Below are positions 1 through 8,604 of a stretch of 64,000 nucleotides of DNA, in pieces; the stretch's first letter is position 1; every line of letters begins with the position of its first letter. Made by a program: the position numbers and the translations under genes. Under the pieces are notes generated by a model. That model had not been told where the DNA came from, did no database searches, and worked only from the letters and a program-made list of their open reading frames with translations. Origin of the DNA: Staphylococcus edaphicus (GTDB lineage Bacteria > Bacillota > Bacilli > Staphylococcales > Staphylococcaceae); the NCBI RefSeq assembly GCF_002614725.1, contig NZ_MRZN01000011.1, positions 1 through 64,000 on the forward strand. Direction: 5' to 3'.

Positions 1-1299
1 CAAGATAGCGGTAATGAAGACCCCGAACAACCAGGTGGTAATGAAGAAGGATCAGAAGACCAGGATAACTCGAATGGACAAGGCGGAGGCAGTGAAGATC
101 CAGGACACTCAGGTGGAAGTGGTGGAGGAACCGAAAATCCAGATAAGCCAAATGATCATGGTGGAAGTAGTGAGAATCCAGGACACTCAGGTGGAAGTGG
201 TGGAGGAACCGAAAATCCAGATAAGCCAAATGAGCATGGTGGAAGTAGTGAGAATCCAGGACACTCAGGTGGAAGTGGTGGAGGAACCGAAAATCCAGAT
301 AAGCCAAATGATCATGGCGGAAGTAGTGAGAACCCAGGACACTCAGGTGGAAGTGGTGGAGGAACCGAAAATCCAGATAAACCAAATGGCCAAGGCGGGG
401 GTAGTGAGAATCCAGGACACTCAGGTGGAACTGGTGGAGAAACCGAAAATCCAGATAAACCAAATGGCCAAGGTGATGGATCCGGAACTCAGGATAAACC
501 TAATAACCAAGGTGGTGGCCTTAAACCATCAAATAATTCAGAGAGACCCAGTAGTAGTAACGAACCGTCAGGACCAGTAACAAATAACCATGGCAATTCA
601 AATCAAATCGCCAATAGTAATATAGGCACAAACCATACGAATTCAGACAATACTTCGAATAATCATTCAAGCTATAGTACAAATAACAGTTCGTACGTTT
701 CTGATTCAAATCGTGCTGACCAGCCTAATGTACAACAAGAGAAACCACCTAACCAGCATCTGGGCGCAAATAATCACCAATTAATGTCTAGATTTAATCA
801 AATGACAACTGGCTCTTTTAAATATAATCCATTCGTACTAAATCAAGTTAAGCAATTAAGTAGTAATAAAGAAAAAGTTTCTGATAGTGAGATAACAGCG
901 GTATTAAGAAAACAAAATTTTGAAGATAATGCATTTTTAAATGAATTACAAAAAGATACAAATTATTTTAAATTTCAATATTTTAATCTATTGAAATCCA
1001 GAGAATATTATAAGAATTTAGATAAACAAGTATTGGCTTTGATTACTGGTGATATAGGGTCAATGCCAGATTTGAAGAAACCAAAGAATAAAAATGCTTC
1101 AGGTAAGTATGAATATCATGCAAGTAGTGATGAAGAAATGACACACACAAAAGATGAAGATACGAGAAACACTATCGACGTGAAATTCGAACGAACATTA
1201 TTTGCGTTAATTACAGCGATGATAATCATTTTTATTGGTGTTGTTGTCGGTTATTTTGTTCGCCGTAAAAATAATAAATACATTAAAAGTAAAGCATAA
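1..1299 (+). CDS. sdrH: SdrH-like serine-aspartate/Gly-rich repeat surface protein, 3' part
   Basis: The reading frame is open from the first base to the stop at 1297-1299, so the 5' end lies outside the window. The visible part begins with a low-complexity region rich in Gly, Ser, Asn, Asp, Glu and Pro. It contains five 26-residue repeats with a PGHSGGSGGGTENPDKPN core, followed by a Gly/Asn/Ser linker. Then comes a charged globular stretch (from about base 784) and one C-terminal membrane segment (about bases 1198-1260) followed by a short Arg/Lys tail. I see no LPXTG sorting motif, which fits SdrH rather than SdrC/D/E: SdrH ends in a hydrophobic anchor. Position just upstream of mroQ-groESL matches the sdrH locus beside agr. 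The long overlapping frame at 14-580 is an artefact of the repeats. Confidence 0.88.
   Translation, partial: QDSGNEDPEQPGGNEEGSEDQDNSNGQGGGSEDPGHSGGSGGGTENPDKPNDHGGSSENPGHSGGSGGGTENPDKPNEHGGSSENPGHSGGSGGGTENPDKPNDHGGSSENPGHSGGSGGGTENPDKPNGQGGGSENPGHSGGTGGETENPDKPNGQGDGSGTQDKPNNQGGGLKPSNNSERPSSSNEPSGPVTNNHGNSNQIANSNIGTNHTNSDNTSNNHSSYSTNNSSYVSDSNRADQPNVQQEKPPNQHLGANNHQLMSRFNQMTTGSFKYNPFVLNQVKQLSSNKEKVSDSEITAVLRKQNFEDNAFLNELQKDTNYFKFQYFNLLKSREYYKNLDKQVLALITGDIGSMPDLKKPKNKNASGKYEYHASSDEEMTHTKDEDTRNTIDVKFERTLFALITAMIIIFIGVVVGYFVRRKNNKYIKSKA
91..480 (+). repeat. five tandem 78-bp in-frame repeats in sdrH
   Basis: The 11-mer ccaggacactc recurs at 100, 178, 256, 334 and 412, exactly 78 bp (26 codons) apart. 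Copies are nearly identical at the DNA level. The fifth carries small changes (agt to act, gga to gaa), and a degenerate remnant follows at about 481-520. The near-identity points to recent expansion by recombination or slippage. Confidence 0.93.
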
Positions 1300-1303
1300 T
1301 AAA

Positions 1304-1344
1304 AAGGGAAGTGCGTCATAGATGACTACGACGTACTTCCCTTT
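1304..1344. terminator. bidirectional terminator between sdrH and mroQ
   Basis: Inverted repeat AAGGGAAGT ... ACTTCCCTT, with A-rich sequence on the left and T-rich sequence on the right. It sits between the two convergent stops. Confidence 0.8.
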
Positions 1345-1350
1345 ATGTAT

Positions 1351-2103
1351 CTACATTATAAAAATTAATAAATGAAATATAAAAGATGTTGATTCTTGAA
1401 GTTCTTTAATTTTTTCTGGACCAATCAATACTTGTATGATGACAACAAAACCATTCTGCATCATATGCACTAAAATAGGTACCCATATTCGTTTAGTATA
1501 TACATACAATGCTGAGAAAATAAATCCCATACCAAAGTAGATTATAAAAAAGGAAGGGTCAGCATGTGCTGCACTAAAAATGACGGAACTTACAATGGCT
1601 GCAATTAAAAACCTTATTGTTTTATTTGCATTTATTAAATTGTAAATTTCACCAAAGATAACTTTTCTGAAAACAAATTCTTCAAGTATTGGACCCACGA
1701 TTGAAATTAAGATGATGAATAATGGGATTTCTTGTGCCACTTTCATCAATCTCTCAGTATTTGGGCTTGATTGAGGGGCGCCAAACACATACATATTAAT
1801 CATACCTGCTATGACTTGATAAATCATGACTACGAAATAGCCAACAATTGCCCAAACAATAACGTAGCGTTTCTTTTTTTTCGTTTGTTGCTCTAATCGG
1901 GTAGGATTAGAAATAAAGTTGTTGATAAGAATAATTAAAAAAGCAGCTACAATAAATAAGCTAACTTGTGTATAAATATTAGCATAGAGCAGTTCTTTAC
2001 TACTTAAATTGTTAAATAGGTCAGCCGCATGTAAAATAACAACTCCGAATTGTGCTAACCCATAAATAACTAATGTCAATATGGACACCCATAAACGAGA
2101 CAT
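1351..2103 (-). CDS. mroQ: CPBP-family intramembrane protease MroQ
   Basis: A 250-residue polytopic membrane protein of the CPBP (CAAX protease/Abi) family. Catalytic motifs are visible: EEFVFR at residues 141-146 (paired Glu plus Arg), FSAAH ending at His180, and a further His at 213 (LVHMMQN). In S. aureus MroQ, encoded at this site beside agr, is needed for normal Agr peptide signalling and virulence; that role is carried over from the family and the location. The start is supported by GGAGGT a few bases upstream of the ATG. The gene is convergent with sdrH and divergent from groESL. Confidence 0.85.
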   Translation of the reverse strand: MSRLWVSILTLVIYGLAQFGVVILHAADLFNNLSSKELLYANIYTQVSLFIVAAFLIILINNFISNPTRLEQQTKKKKRYVIVWAIVGYFVVMIYQVIAGMINMYVFGAPQSSPNTERLMKVAQEIPLFIILISIVGPILEEFVFRKVIFGEIYNLINANKTIRFLIAAIVSSVIFSAAHADPSFFIIYFGMGFIFSALYVYTKRIWVPILVHMMQNGFVVIIQVLIGPEKIKELQESTSFIFHLLIFIM

Positions 2104-2187
2104 AATGAACCTCCAAAAAATTTAATTATATTCTATTTTATCGCAAAATCACTGTTTATACAAAATTAAGCCGATAATAGTTTTAAC

Positions 2188-2216
2188 TTGAAATGTTGAC
2201 CAAATTTGATTATTAT
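2188..2216 (+). promoter_or_regulatory. groESL promoter with embedded CtsR-type operator
   Basis: Sigma-A-like promoter: TTGAAA (2188-2193), 17-bp spacer, TATTAT (2211-2216). A CtsR-like direct heptad repeat, TTGACC-AAA-TTTGAtT, occupies 2196-2211 inside the spacer. Binding there would block RNA polymerase. Confidence 0.7.
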
Positions 2217-2225
2217 AGAAGTACA

Positions 2226-2252
2226 TTAGCACTCACTAACTTAAAGTGCTAA
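2226..2252 (+). promoter_or_regulatory. CIRCE element (HrcA operator)
   Basis: TTAGCACTC, 9 bp, AAGTGCTAA matches the CIRCE consensus TTAGCACTC-N9-GAGTGCTAA with one mismatch. It lies just downstream of the groESL -10, at the expected transcript start, so HrcA and CtsR very likely both control the operon. Confidence 0.92.
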
Positions 2253-2281
2253 CATTTTAAACTTTTGAGGAGGAACGAAAA

Positions 2282-2569
2282 ATGTTAAAGCCATTAGGTA
2301 ACCGAGTAATTATTCAAAAAACAGAGCAAGAGCAAACAACTAAGAGCGGTATCGTATTAACCGATAGTGCTAAAGAGAAATCCAACGAAGGTACGATAAT
2401 TGCAGTAGGTGCAGGACGTATTTTAAAAGATGGTTCTCGTGTTGCTCCTGAAGTAAACGAAGGCGATAATGTAGTATTCCAACAATTTGCTGGAACAGAA
2501 GTAAAGCGTGGAGACGAAACATATTTAATCGTTAACGAAGAAGACATATTAGCAATTATTGAATCGTAA
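2282..2569 (+). CDS. groS: co-chaperonin GroES (Cpn10)
   Basis: A 95-residue protein, the standard GroES length. It forms the heptameric lid of the GroEL cage in the cytoplasm. Recognisable are the N-terminal PLGNRVIIQ strand, the mobile loop around residues 16-32 ([12 protein letters not shown]), and the C-terminal [12 protein letters not shown] strand. AGGAGGA sits 8-9 bases before the ATG. It is the first gene of a two-gene operon with groEL, preceded by CtsR and CIRCE operators, which implies heat-shock induction. Confidence 0.97.
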   Translation: MLKPLGNRVIIQKTEQEQTTKSGIVLTDSAKEKSNEGTIIAVGAGRILKDGSRVAPEVNEGDNVVFQQFAGTEVKRGDETYLIVNEEDILAIIES

Positions 2570-2602
2570 TTAATATATAAACAAATTTTAAATAAATAAT
2601 AA

Positions 2603-4258
<1,656 letters not shown>

Positions 4259-4343
4259 AAAGACCAATGAACGTTGATTTAAAAGCAAATCAATTATCCA
4301 ACGGTCATAATTTGGGTATAGAAATTTTAAAATAATTCTTTTG

Positions 4344-4387
4344 AGGCGTTTTCATGAGGTTACTAATCTTTGGAAGCGTCTTTTTTA
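4344..4387 (+). terminator. groESL terminator (wobble-rich hairpin)
   Basis: AGGCGTTTTC pairs with GGAAGCGTCT over ten positions, including G-U pairs, and is followed directly by a run of T. It is the first convincing terminator after groEL. Confidence 0.55.
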
Positions 4388-4511
4388 TTAATTCAACCAT
4401 TTGATATGTAAAGGGCTATAACAATGATTGAATAGTCTTGTAAATATTGTGTTTTAATTGTAATAAACTGCAATTCAATACATAATAATATTGTAGTTAA
4501 AGGAGGTATAT

Positions 4512-5255
4512 ATGTTATTTGTGCTAGATGTAGATGGAACTATTTGTTTTAATGGAAAGTTTATAGAACCAGAATTACATAGAGAAATTAATAGGTTAGA
4601 AACAGAACACCAAATCATATTTGCATCTGCTCGTCCAATAAGAGATTTAGTTCCAGTAGTTAAAGATTTTAAGAATCATCTTTTAATTGGTGGTAATGGA
4701 TCGATTATATCTAAAAAGAATGATATTTCAATAATAGAACAAATTCCGCAAAATGAATTCACAGAGATTAAGAAAATTATTAAAGAGAATTGTATAAACT
4801 ATATTATTGATGGAAAATTCAATTATTCAGCACATGTAAATCCGAAGAACAAAATTTACAGGCAATTGGATCCAGATAAATTGGCTAATAATGTTAGTAT
4901 GGATCAAATTAAGAAACCTATAAAGATTATATTAATTGATGTACCTGAACAATTATATACGAAATTAGAAAAAATTTTTCAAAAGTATAATGATTGCTTA
5001 TCTATTAATTATCATAAGAAAGATAAAAACATAGATATAACTGCTAAAGATGTTAATAAGTTTTCTACGTTAAAAAAGGTAATAGGAAATCAAACTTATA
5101 TAGCATATGGGAACGACATAAATGATTATGAATTACTTAAAAATGCTAAAAAGTCTTTTTATGTAGGAAAAGGATTAGAAGAAATAGATTTTGATAATAT
5201 AGAATTAGTAAATAACAACGCTACTTCTGTAGCAAAATCATTACATTGTTTTTAA
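4512..5255 (+). CDS. HAD-superfamily (Cof/IIB-like) phosphatase
   Basis: A 247-residue protein with the HAD motif I DVDGT (nucleophile Asp6, Asp8), motif II around FASARP, and the motif IV signature AYGNDINDYELL near the C-terminus. This is the arrangement of Cof-type phosphatases acting on sugar phosphates or phosphorylated cofactors. The actual substrate cannot be told from sequence. A strong AAAGGAGGT site precedes the ATG. The gene stands alone, with about 250 bp of AT-rich non-coding DNA on each side, and its codons are visibly richer in A/T than groEL. Confidence 0.75.
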   Translation: MLFVLDVDGTICFNGKFIEPELHREINRLETEHQIIFASARPIRDLVPVVKDFKNHLLIGGNGSIISKKNDISIIEQIPQNEFTEIKKIIKENCINYIIDGKFNYSAHVNPKNKIYRQLDPDKLANNVSMDQIKKPIKIILIDVPEQLYTKLEKIFQKYNDCLSINYHKKDKNIDITAKDVNKFSTLKKVIGNQTYIAYGNDINDYELLKNAKKSFYVGKGLEEIDFDNIELVNNNATSVAKSLHCF

Positions 5256-5504
5256 CTTACAGTTATAGAATTAATTTAGGATAAACAAATGGTGATGGAA
5301 ATTCAAAATAGATATTTAGTATTTTCATTTAGAAATTTAGTATGTCAAAATGAAATGAAGTTTTAACTTATAATATTTGAAATTATAACAATGAAATGAA
5401 TAATTTTTAATCGATTAGGGTAAAGTATGTGAGTATAATTAGTAACGGTTTTTATACAGTTAGGTTATGTTTCTAATTTTTTAATTAAGAAGGGAAGTCA
5501 AAAT

Positions 5505-5972
5505 ATGACAAAACCAACAGTTTATGAGATTATCGATACAGGTGTTAATTATCTTTTGTCTGGCTATGACAATTGGAGCAATGAACAAGTATTAGATGAT
5601 AAAATTGCTGCCTTTCCCAATACAATTCATTGGCAGTATGGACATGTGCTAACTATTTTTGAAAGTGCGTTGTCATTATGCGAACAAAATGAAATTGATA
5701 TTACTAAATACACTAGTTTATTTGGGTACGGTTCTTCACCTGATAAATGGGGAGATAGCGATGTACCTTCGATTGATGAAATATTTAAACATATAAAGAC
5801 ATTGCCTGATTGTGCTCGAAAACTTACGGATGAGCAATTAGAACAAGAACTTACAGAGACAATAGCGGGTTGTAGTACTTTAAATGAATTATTAGTACTT
5901 AATGCTATTCATATTCCGTTACATGCTGGAAAAATTGAAGAAATGTCGCGTGTACTTAAACAACAGCAATAG
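5505..5972 (+). CDS. DinB-superfamily protein (DinB_2-like four-helix bundle)
   Basis: A 155-residue soluble protein. It has spaced His residues (HWQYGH near residues 44-49 and HIPLHAGKIEEM near 132-143) typical of the metal-binding DinB/YfiT four-helix fold. Family members include thiol-dependent transferases and uncharacterised damage-inducible proteins. It is not DNA polymerase IV despite the name. AGAAGGGAAG precedes the ATG. It is a single-gene unit ending in a strong terminator shared with the convergent aminotransferase. Confidence 0.65.
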   Translation: MTKPTVYEIIDTGVNYLLSGYDNWSNEQVLDDKIAAFPNTIHWQYGHVLTIFESALSLCEQNEIDITKYTSLFGYGSSPDKWGDSDVPSIDEIFKHIKTLPDCARKLTDEQLEQELTETIAGCSTLNELLVLNAIHIPLHAGKIEEMSRVLKQQQ

Positions 5973-5973
5973 A

Positions 5974-6009
5974 AAAAGGGAGCATGTCATTTGAGACATG
6001 CTCCCTTTT
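5974..6009. terminator. bidirectional terminator
   Basis: Perfect 15-bp stem AAAAGGGAGCATGTC / GACATGCTCCCTTTT with a 6-nt loop and T runs on both strands. It lies between the convergent DinB-like and aminotransferase genes. Confidence 0.95.
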
Positions 6010-6020
6010 AAATAGAATAA

Positions 6021-7310
6021 TTATTTTTGTAAATCTGCAATTGCTTTTGCAATAGAATCAAACACATGTGGAATATCATCTTTTTCAACACAACTAAATG
6101 CGATTCTAATATCTGTATCATTAAGTGCGATGATGCCGATAGAATATTCATTGATGAGATGTAAGCGTAATTGTTCAGGGTCTACACCATGAACTTTTAA
6201 AGCCATGAAGTAACCTGAATTAAAGTCGTAAGCTTTCCAATATGGCGCGTATCTCGTGTCATAAACGACTGCTTTAGTAACTTCATATCTTGCTTGTAAA
6301 GTATCAATATTTTTCTGAATTTCTTTTTCGAATGTGTCAGCGTGTTCTAATACATACTTGACTGCGCTTTGTGATGGCATTGGGCCACTTGAGATATTAC
6401 TTCTGATGAGTCCTTTTACTTTTGCCTCTAGAACTTGTTTGGTTGTTTCATTTGATACACCAAAACTTATGAAACCTACGCGTAAACCCCAAGCGAAGAA
6501 TTCTTTTGTTGCACCATCCAATCTAATAGGCAATAAATTATCTAAATGTAAGTTAGTCAAGGCAGTAAATAATGATTGCGTATAGACATCTTCGTAGAAT
6601 AATCCGTAATAAGCATCGTCTATTAAAGCAATTACATTAGTACCTCGTTCAGCTAAAGATTTAATAGCGCTAACAATTGTTTTCACTTCATCTGTGGTAG
6701 GTGTATAACCTGTCGGGTTGTTGGGATAATTTAAAATCAGTACTACTTTATCTTTCGTGTAATTTTCCAATGTTGCAACTAAGTTCTCGGTAGTGAAGTG
6801 ACCGGCATCATCAAAAATATCATAAGTTTCGATATCGGCACTATGTCTAGTGCTATAAACTAATTTATAGTTTCCCCAATTATGTGTAGGTAATAAAATT
6901 GTATCGCCACTATCTATGAACATATCTGCTACTATTGATAACCCGTGTGTCAATGCATTTGTAACTATTGGTCTTGTCATATCAGCTACATTTAAATCAG
7001 GATTTTCTTTAAGCATTTTTTGTTGCCATAAATCACGTAAGGGTTCTATACCTTGTGGTGGGGCATACGGAAAGATTTCATCTGGATCTAAATTTGAAAA
7101 TACACCATTTAAAGTATCAGCATACATTTTACTGTTTTTATAAGTTGCCATACCGATTGTCGCATTATATTTCGTGGATTTTGCTTCTGCAGATTGAGAT
7201 AAAATACCTTTTGGATAATACATTAATTTTCCTAGGTCAGATAGCATATCTGCAATTTCGGGGTTTGATTTAGATAATTGTTCATTTAAATCTAAAGCTA
7301 AAGGATTCAT
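6021..7310 (-). CDS. PLP-dependent class I/II aminotransferase
   Basis: A 429-residue fold-type I enzyme. NYPNNPTG (residues 194-201) and the Asp of IDDAYYG (231) belong to the cofactor pocket. Lys269 in DGATKEFFAWGLRVGF is the expected Schiff-base lysine, followed by the substrate-binding Arg region. It probably transfers amino groups between an amino acid and a 2-oxo acid. Aromatic or aspartate-like substrates are possible, but nothing here fixes the choice. AGAGGTTGAC lies upstream of the ATG. The gene diverges from the LexA-box toxin locus, whose operator lies about 120 bp upstream of this start. Confidence 0.8.
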   Translation of the reverse strand: MNPLALDLNEQLSKSNPEIADMLSDLGKLMYYPKGILSQSAEAKSTKYNATIGMATYKNSKMYADTLNGVFSNLDPDEIFPYAPPQGIEPLRDLWQQKMLKENPDLNVADMTRPIVTNALTHGLSIVADMFIDSGDTILLPTHNWGNYKLVYSTRHSADIETYDIFDDAGHFTTENLVATLENYTKDKVVLILNYPNNPTGYTPTTDEVKTIVSAIKSLAERGTNVIALIDDAYYGLFYEDVYTQSLFTALTNLHLDNLLPIRLDGATKEFFAWGLRVGFISFGVSNETTKQVLEAKVKGLIRSNISSGPMPSQSAVKYVLEHADTFEKEIQKNIDTLQARYEVTKAVVYDTRYAPYWKAYDFNSGYFMALKVHGVDPEQLRLHLINEYSIGIIALNDTDIRIAFSCVEKDDIPHVFDSIAKAIADLQK

Positions 7311-7428
7311 ATGTAGGTCAACCTCTCTTTTACTATTTCAATGATATCTTTATATTATCTTGAAATAGCTTAAAATTAAAGTTAAGTGACTATAATAAAT
7401 GAAAATTTATAAAATCTACACTTTTATA

Positions 7429-7442
7429 CGAACATATGTTCT
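7429..7442 (+). promoter_or_regulatory. LexA (SOS) operator upstream of the type I toxin
   Basis: CGAACATATGTTCT matches the Gram-positive SOS box (CGAAC-N4-GTTCG) in 9 of the 10 consensus half-site positions. It lies just upstream of an extended -10 (TGT-TAGAAT, 7449-7457), where LexA would exclude polymerase. Confidence 0.82.
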
Positions 7443-7448
7443 GTTTTA

Positions 7449-7457
7449 TGTTAGAAT
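7449..7457 (+). promoter_or_regulatory. extended -10 promoter of the toxin mRNA
   Basis: TGnTAGAAT with no good -35, because the LexA box occupies the -35/spacer region. Transcription would start near 7464, giving a leader of about 45 nt before the toxin ATG. Confidence 0.6.
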
Positions 7458-7510
7458 ATGAATAGGCCATCGAATTCCTACATGGTACTTTTTTCTGTGG
7501 GAGGTGTAAT

Positions 7511-7609
7511 ATGATCACGTGGTGGCAAGAAATGATTACAACTTTATTAACAGGTAGCTTACTTGTTGTTTTCCGTGTTTGGCTAGAAAGTAAATGGAAA
7601 GACAAATAG
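7511..7609 (+). CDS. 32-residue Fst/PepA-like type I toxin peptide
   Basis: A 32-codon ORF with a strong GAGGTG site 5-6 bases upstream. The peptide starts MITWWQEM, continues as a membrane helix (TTLLTGSLLVVFRVWLESK) and ends in a charged WKDK tail. The pattern, a hydrophobic helix with a central Gly, then F-x-x-WL and a Lys/Arg tail, matches the Fst/PepA (SprA-type) toxins that insert into the cell membrane. Context supports this: a convergent antisense RNA and shared terminator as in the Enterococcus par locus, and a LexA box in the promoter. The family call is by eye. A holin-like or regulatory role is the alternative. Confidence 0.78.
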   Translation: MITWWQEMITTLLTGSLLVVFRVWLESKWKDK

Positions 7610-7621
7610 GTGGCCTTACAC

Positions 7622-7680
7622 AAAAAACCCCAAGTCTGTTGGCCCAGACTTGGGGTTGTGTAATATAATCCGTGGATACA
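7622..7680 (-). ncRNA. predicted antisense antitoxin RNA of the type I module
   Basis: A minus-strand promoter (TTGCAG at 7715-7710, 17-bp spacer, TAAAAT at 7692-7687) would start a transcript near 7680. It would end at the hairpin plus six U at 7627-7622, giving an RNA of about 60 nt. Its 5' part (complement of 7657-7675) can pair with the toxin start region 7504-7522. Plus-strand GTGTAATATGATCACGTGG at the toxin start is repeated as GTGTAATATAATC-CGTGG here. This mirrors the RNA I/RNA II direct repeats of par. The ends are predicted, not measured. Confidence 0.68.
7628..7655. terminator. shared terminator of toxin and antitoxin transcripts
   Basis: CCCCAAGTCTG / CAGACTTGGGG, an 11-bp perfect stem with a 6-nt loop. 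On the minus strand it is followed by six U. On the plus strand the tract is weak (TTGTGTAAT). Confidence 0.9.
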
Positions 7681-7694
7681 ATTACAATTTTATC

Positions 7695-7736
7695 ATCCGT
7701 AATAAAATACTGCAATCAATTTATTTTATTACGGAT
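7695..7736. repeat. 14-bp perfect inverted repeat over the antitoxin promoter
   Basis: ATCCGTAATAAAAT (7695-7708) and ATTTTATTACGGAT (7723-7736). The predicted -35 of the antitoxin RNA lies in the 14-bp centre and its spacer in the left arm, so this could be an operator. Confidence 0.7.
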
Positions 7737-7833
7737 ATAACTCACGTAAATAAAACAGTTATTAGGTTTCAAGTAGAGAGGCTTAGTATTCACTCACAAA
7801 ATTTGATACAATGATGTTATTTGAGGTGAAGAG

Positions 7834-8016
7834 ATGAAACATTTAACAAAAATCTTTGTAATTATTGCTATCGTCTTATTCATTGTTGGCTATTATTTAC
7901 AGGCAACTGGACAAGAAGATTCAGGAATTAAATTGCTAATTGCGGCAATTATGTTTATGGTTTGTGCGTTTATTAATAGAAATAATAATAGACGTAAGAA
8001 GAAAAATCAAAAATAA
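7834..8016 (+). CDS. small two-helix membrane protein
   Basis: 60 residues: a hydrophobic helix (about 7-25), a short polar loop with QEDSG, a second helix (about 32-48), and a very basic Asn/Arg/Lys tail. GAGGTGAAGAG lies just before the ATG. Transcribed alone between the toxin module and pmtR, with its own terminator. I do not recognise a family or function. The basic tail should face the cytoplasm. Confidence 0.65.
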   Translation: MKHLTKIFVIIAIVLFIVGYYLQATGQEDSGIKLLIAAIMFMVCAFINRNNNRRKKKNQK

Positions 8017-8022
8017 AAATAC

Positions 8023-8085
8023 AAAAACTATAATTAGGATGATGCTAAGTTCACATGAAGCGAATCCTTAATTATAGTTTTTTTT
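8023..8085 (+). terminator. terminator after the small membrane protein
   Basis: Long stem AACTATAATTAGGAT / ATCCTTAATTATAGTT with one bulge, ending in eight T. Confidence 0.88.
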
Positions 8086-8164
8086 GAAATACTTGATAAC
8101 AATGCGCGTAAAGGTATTAAAATAAAAAATAATAAAATGTATGCAATTAATTAGTAATTTGTTC

Positions 8165-8210
8165 TTTACAAGTGTGTATATATTGTATATATTGTGTATA
8201 TACAGTTGTA
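8165..8210 (+). promoter_or_regulatory. pmt promoter and presumed PmtR operator
   Basis: A promoter TTTACA (8165-8170), 17 bp, TATATT (8188-8193) lies almost wholly inside an inverted repeat. The repeat reads TACAAGTGTGTATA at 8167 and, inverted, TACAACTGTATATA ending at 8210. Core TGTATA/TATACA steps repeat through it. GntR-type PmtR binding here would give autorepression released by PSMs. Confidence 0.72.
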
Positions 8211-8223
8211 GGGGAGGACGTCC

Positions 8224-8604
8224 ATGAAAATACTCTTAAAAAATAATAGTGAACGGCCTATTTATGAACAAATTAAGCAACAAATTAAGGAGAATATTTT
8301 AAAAGGCTATGTTGCTCCAGGAGAACATTTACCGTCTATGAGAGAATTAGCACATGATTTAAGTGTTAGCGTTATAACTACGAAACGTGCGTATGAAGAT
8401 TTGGAAAAAGATGGTTTTGTTTATACTGTTAGAGGAAAAGGTACTTATGTTAAAGAGCAAGATAGTTCAATTTTAAAAGAAAAACAATTTATCGTTATTG
8501 AGTCATTAGCTAAATCAATGAGTAACGAAGCAAAGACGATTGGGATGTCCCTCTCTGAATTGCAAGAAATCATAGAGCTGATTTTTGAGGAGGGCGAAGA
8601 ATGA
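8224..8604 (+). CDS. pmtR: GntR-family repressor of the PSM exporter (PmtR)
   Basis: A 126-residue YtrA-type GntR regulator. It has an N-terminal winged helix-turn-helix (PIYEQIKQQI ... LPSMRELAHDLSVS ... TTKRAYEDLEKDGFV, residues 12-75) and a short C-terminal helical domain. In S. aureus PmtR represses pmtABCD and is released by PSMs. Here its stop overlaps the pmtA start (ATGA), and a large inverted repeat covers its promoter, both consistent with that role. GGGGAGGACG precedes the ATG. Confidence 0.9.
   Translation: MKILLKNNSERPIYEQIKQQIKENILKGYVAPGEHLPSMRELAHDLSVSVITTKRAYEDLEKDGFVYTVRGKGTYVKEQDSSILKEKQFIVIESLAKSMSNEAKTIGMSLSELQEIIELIFEEGEE

Noticed and set aside
14..580. 188-codon open frame rich in VEVVEEPKIQISQM repeats
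   Set aside because: It is an alternative frame of the sdrH repeats. The true frame is open from base 1 and continues to the SdrH C-terminus at 1299.
7429..7442. LexA box as operator of the aminotransferase instead of the toxin
   Set aside because: Possible, but it abuts the toxin -10 and is about 120 bp from the aminotransferase start, so toxin control is the simpler reading.
7390..7623. 77-codon minus-strand ORF opposite the toxin gene
   Set aside because: It has no ribosome site, an odd composition, and overlaps the toxin promoter and coding region. The minus-strand signal here is better explained by the antisense RNA to the right.
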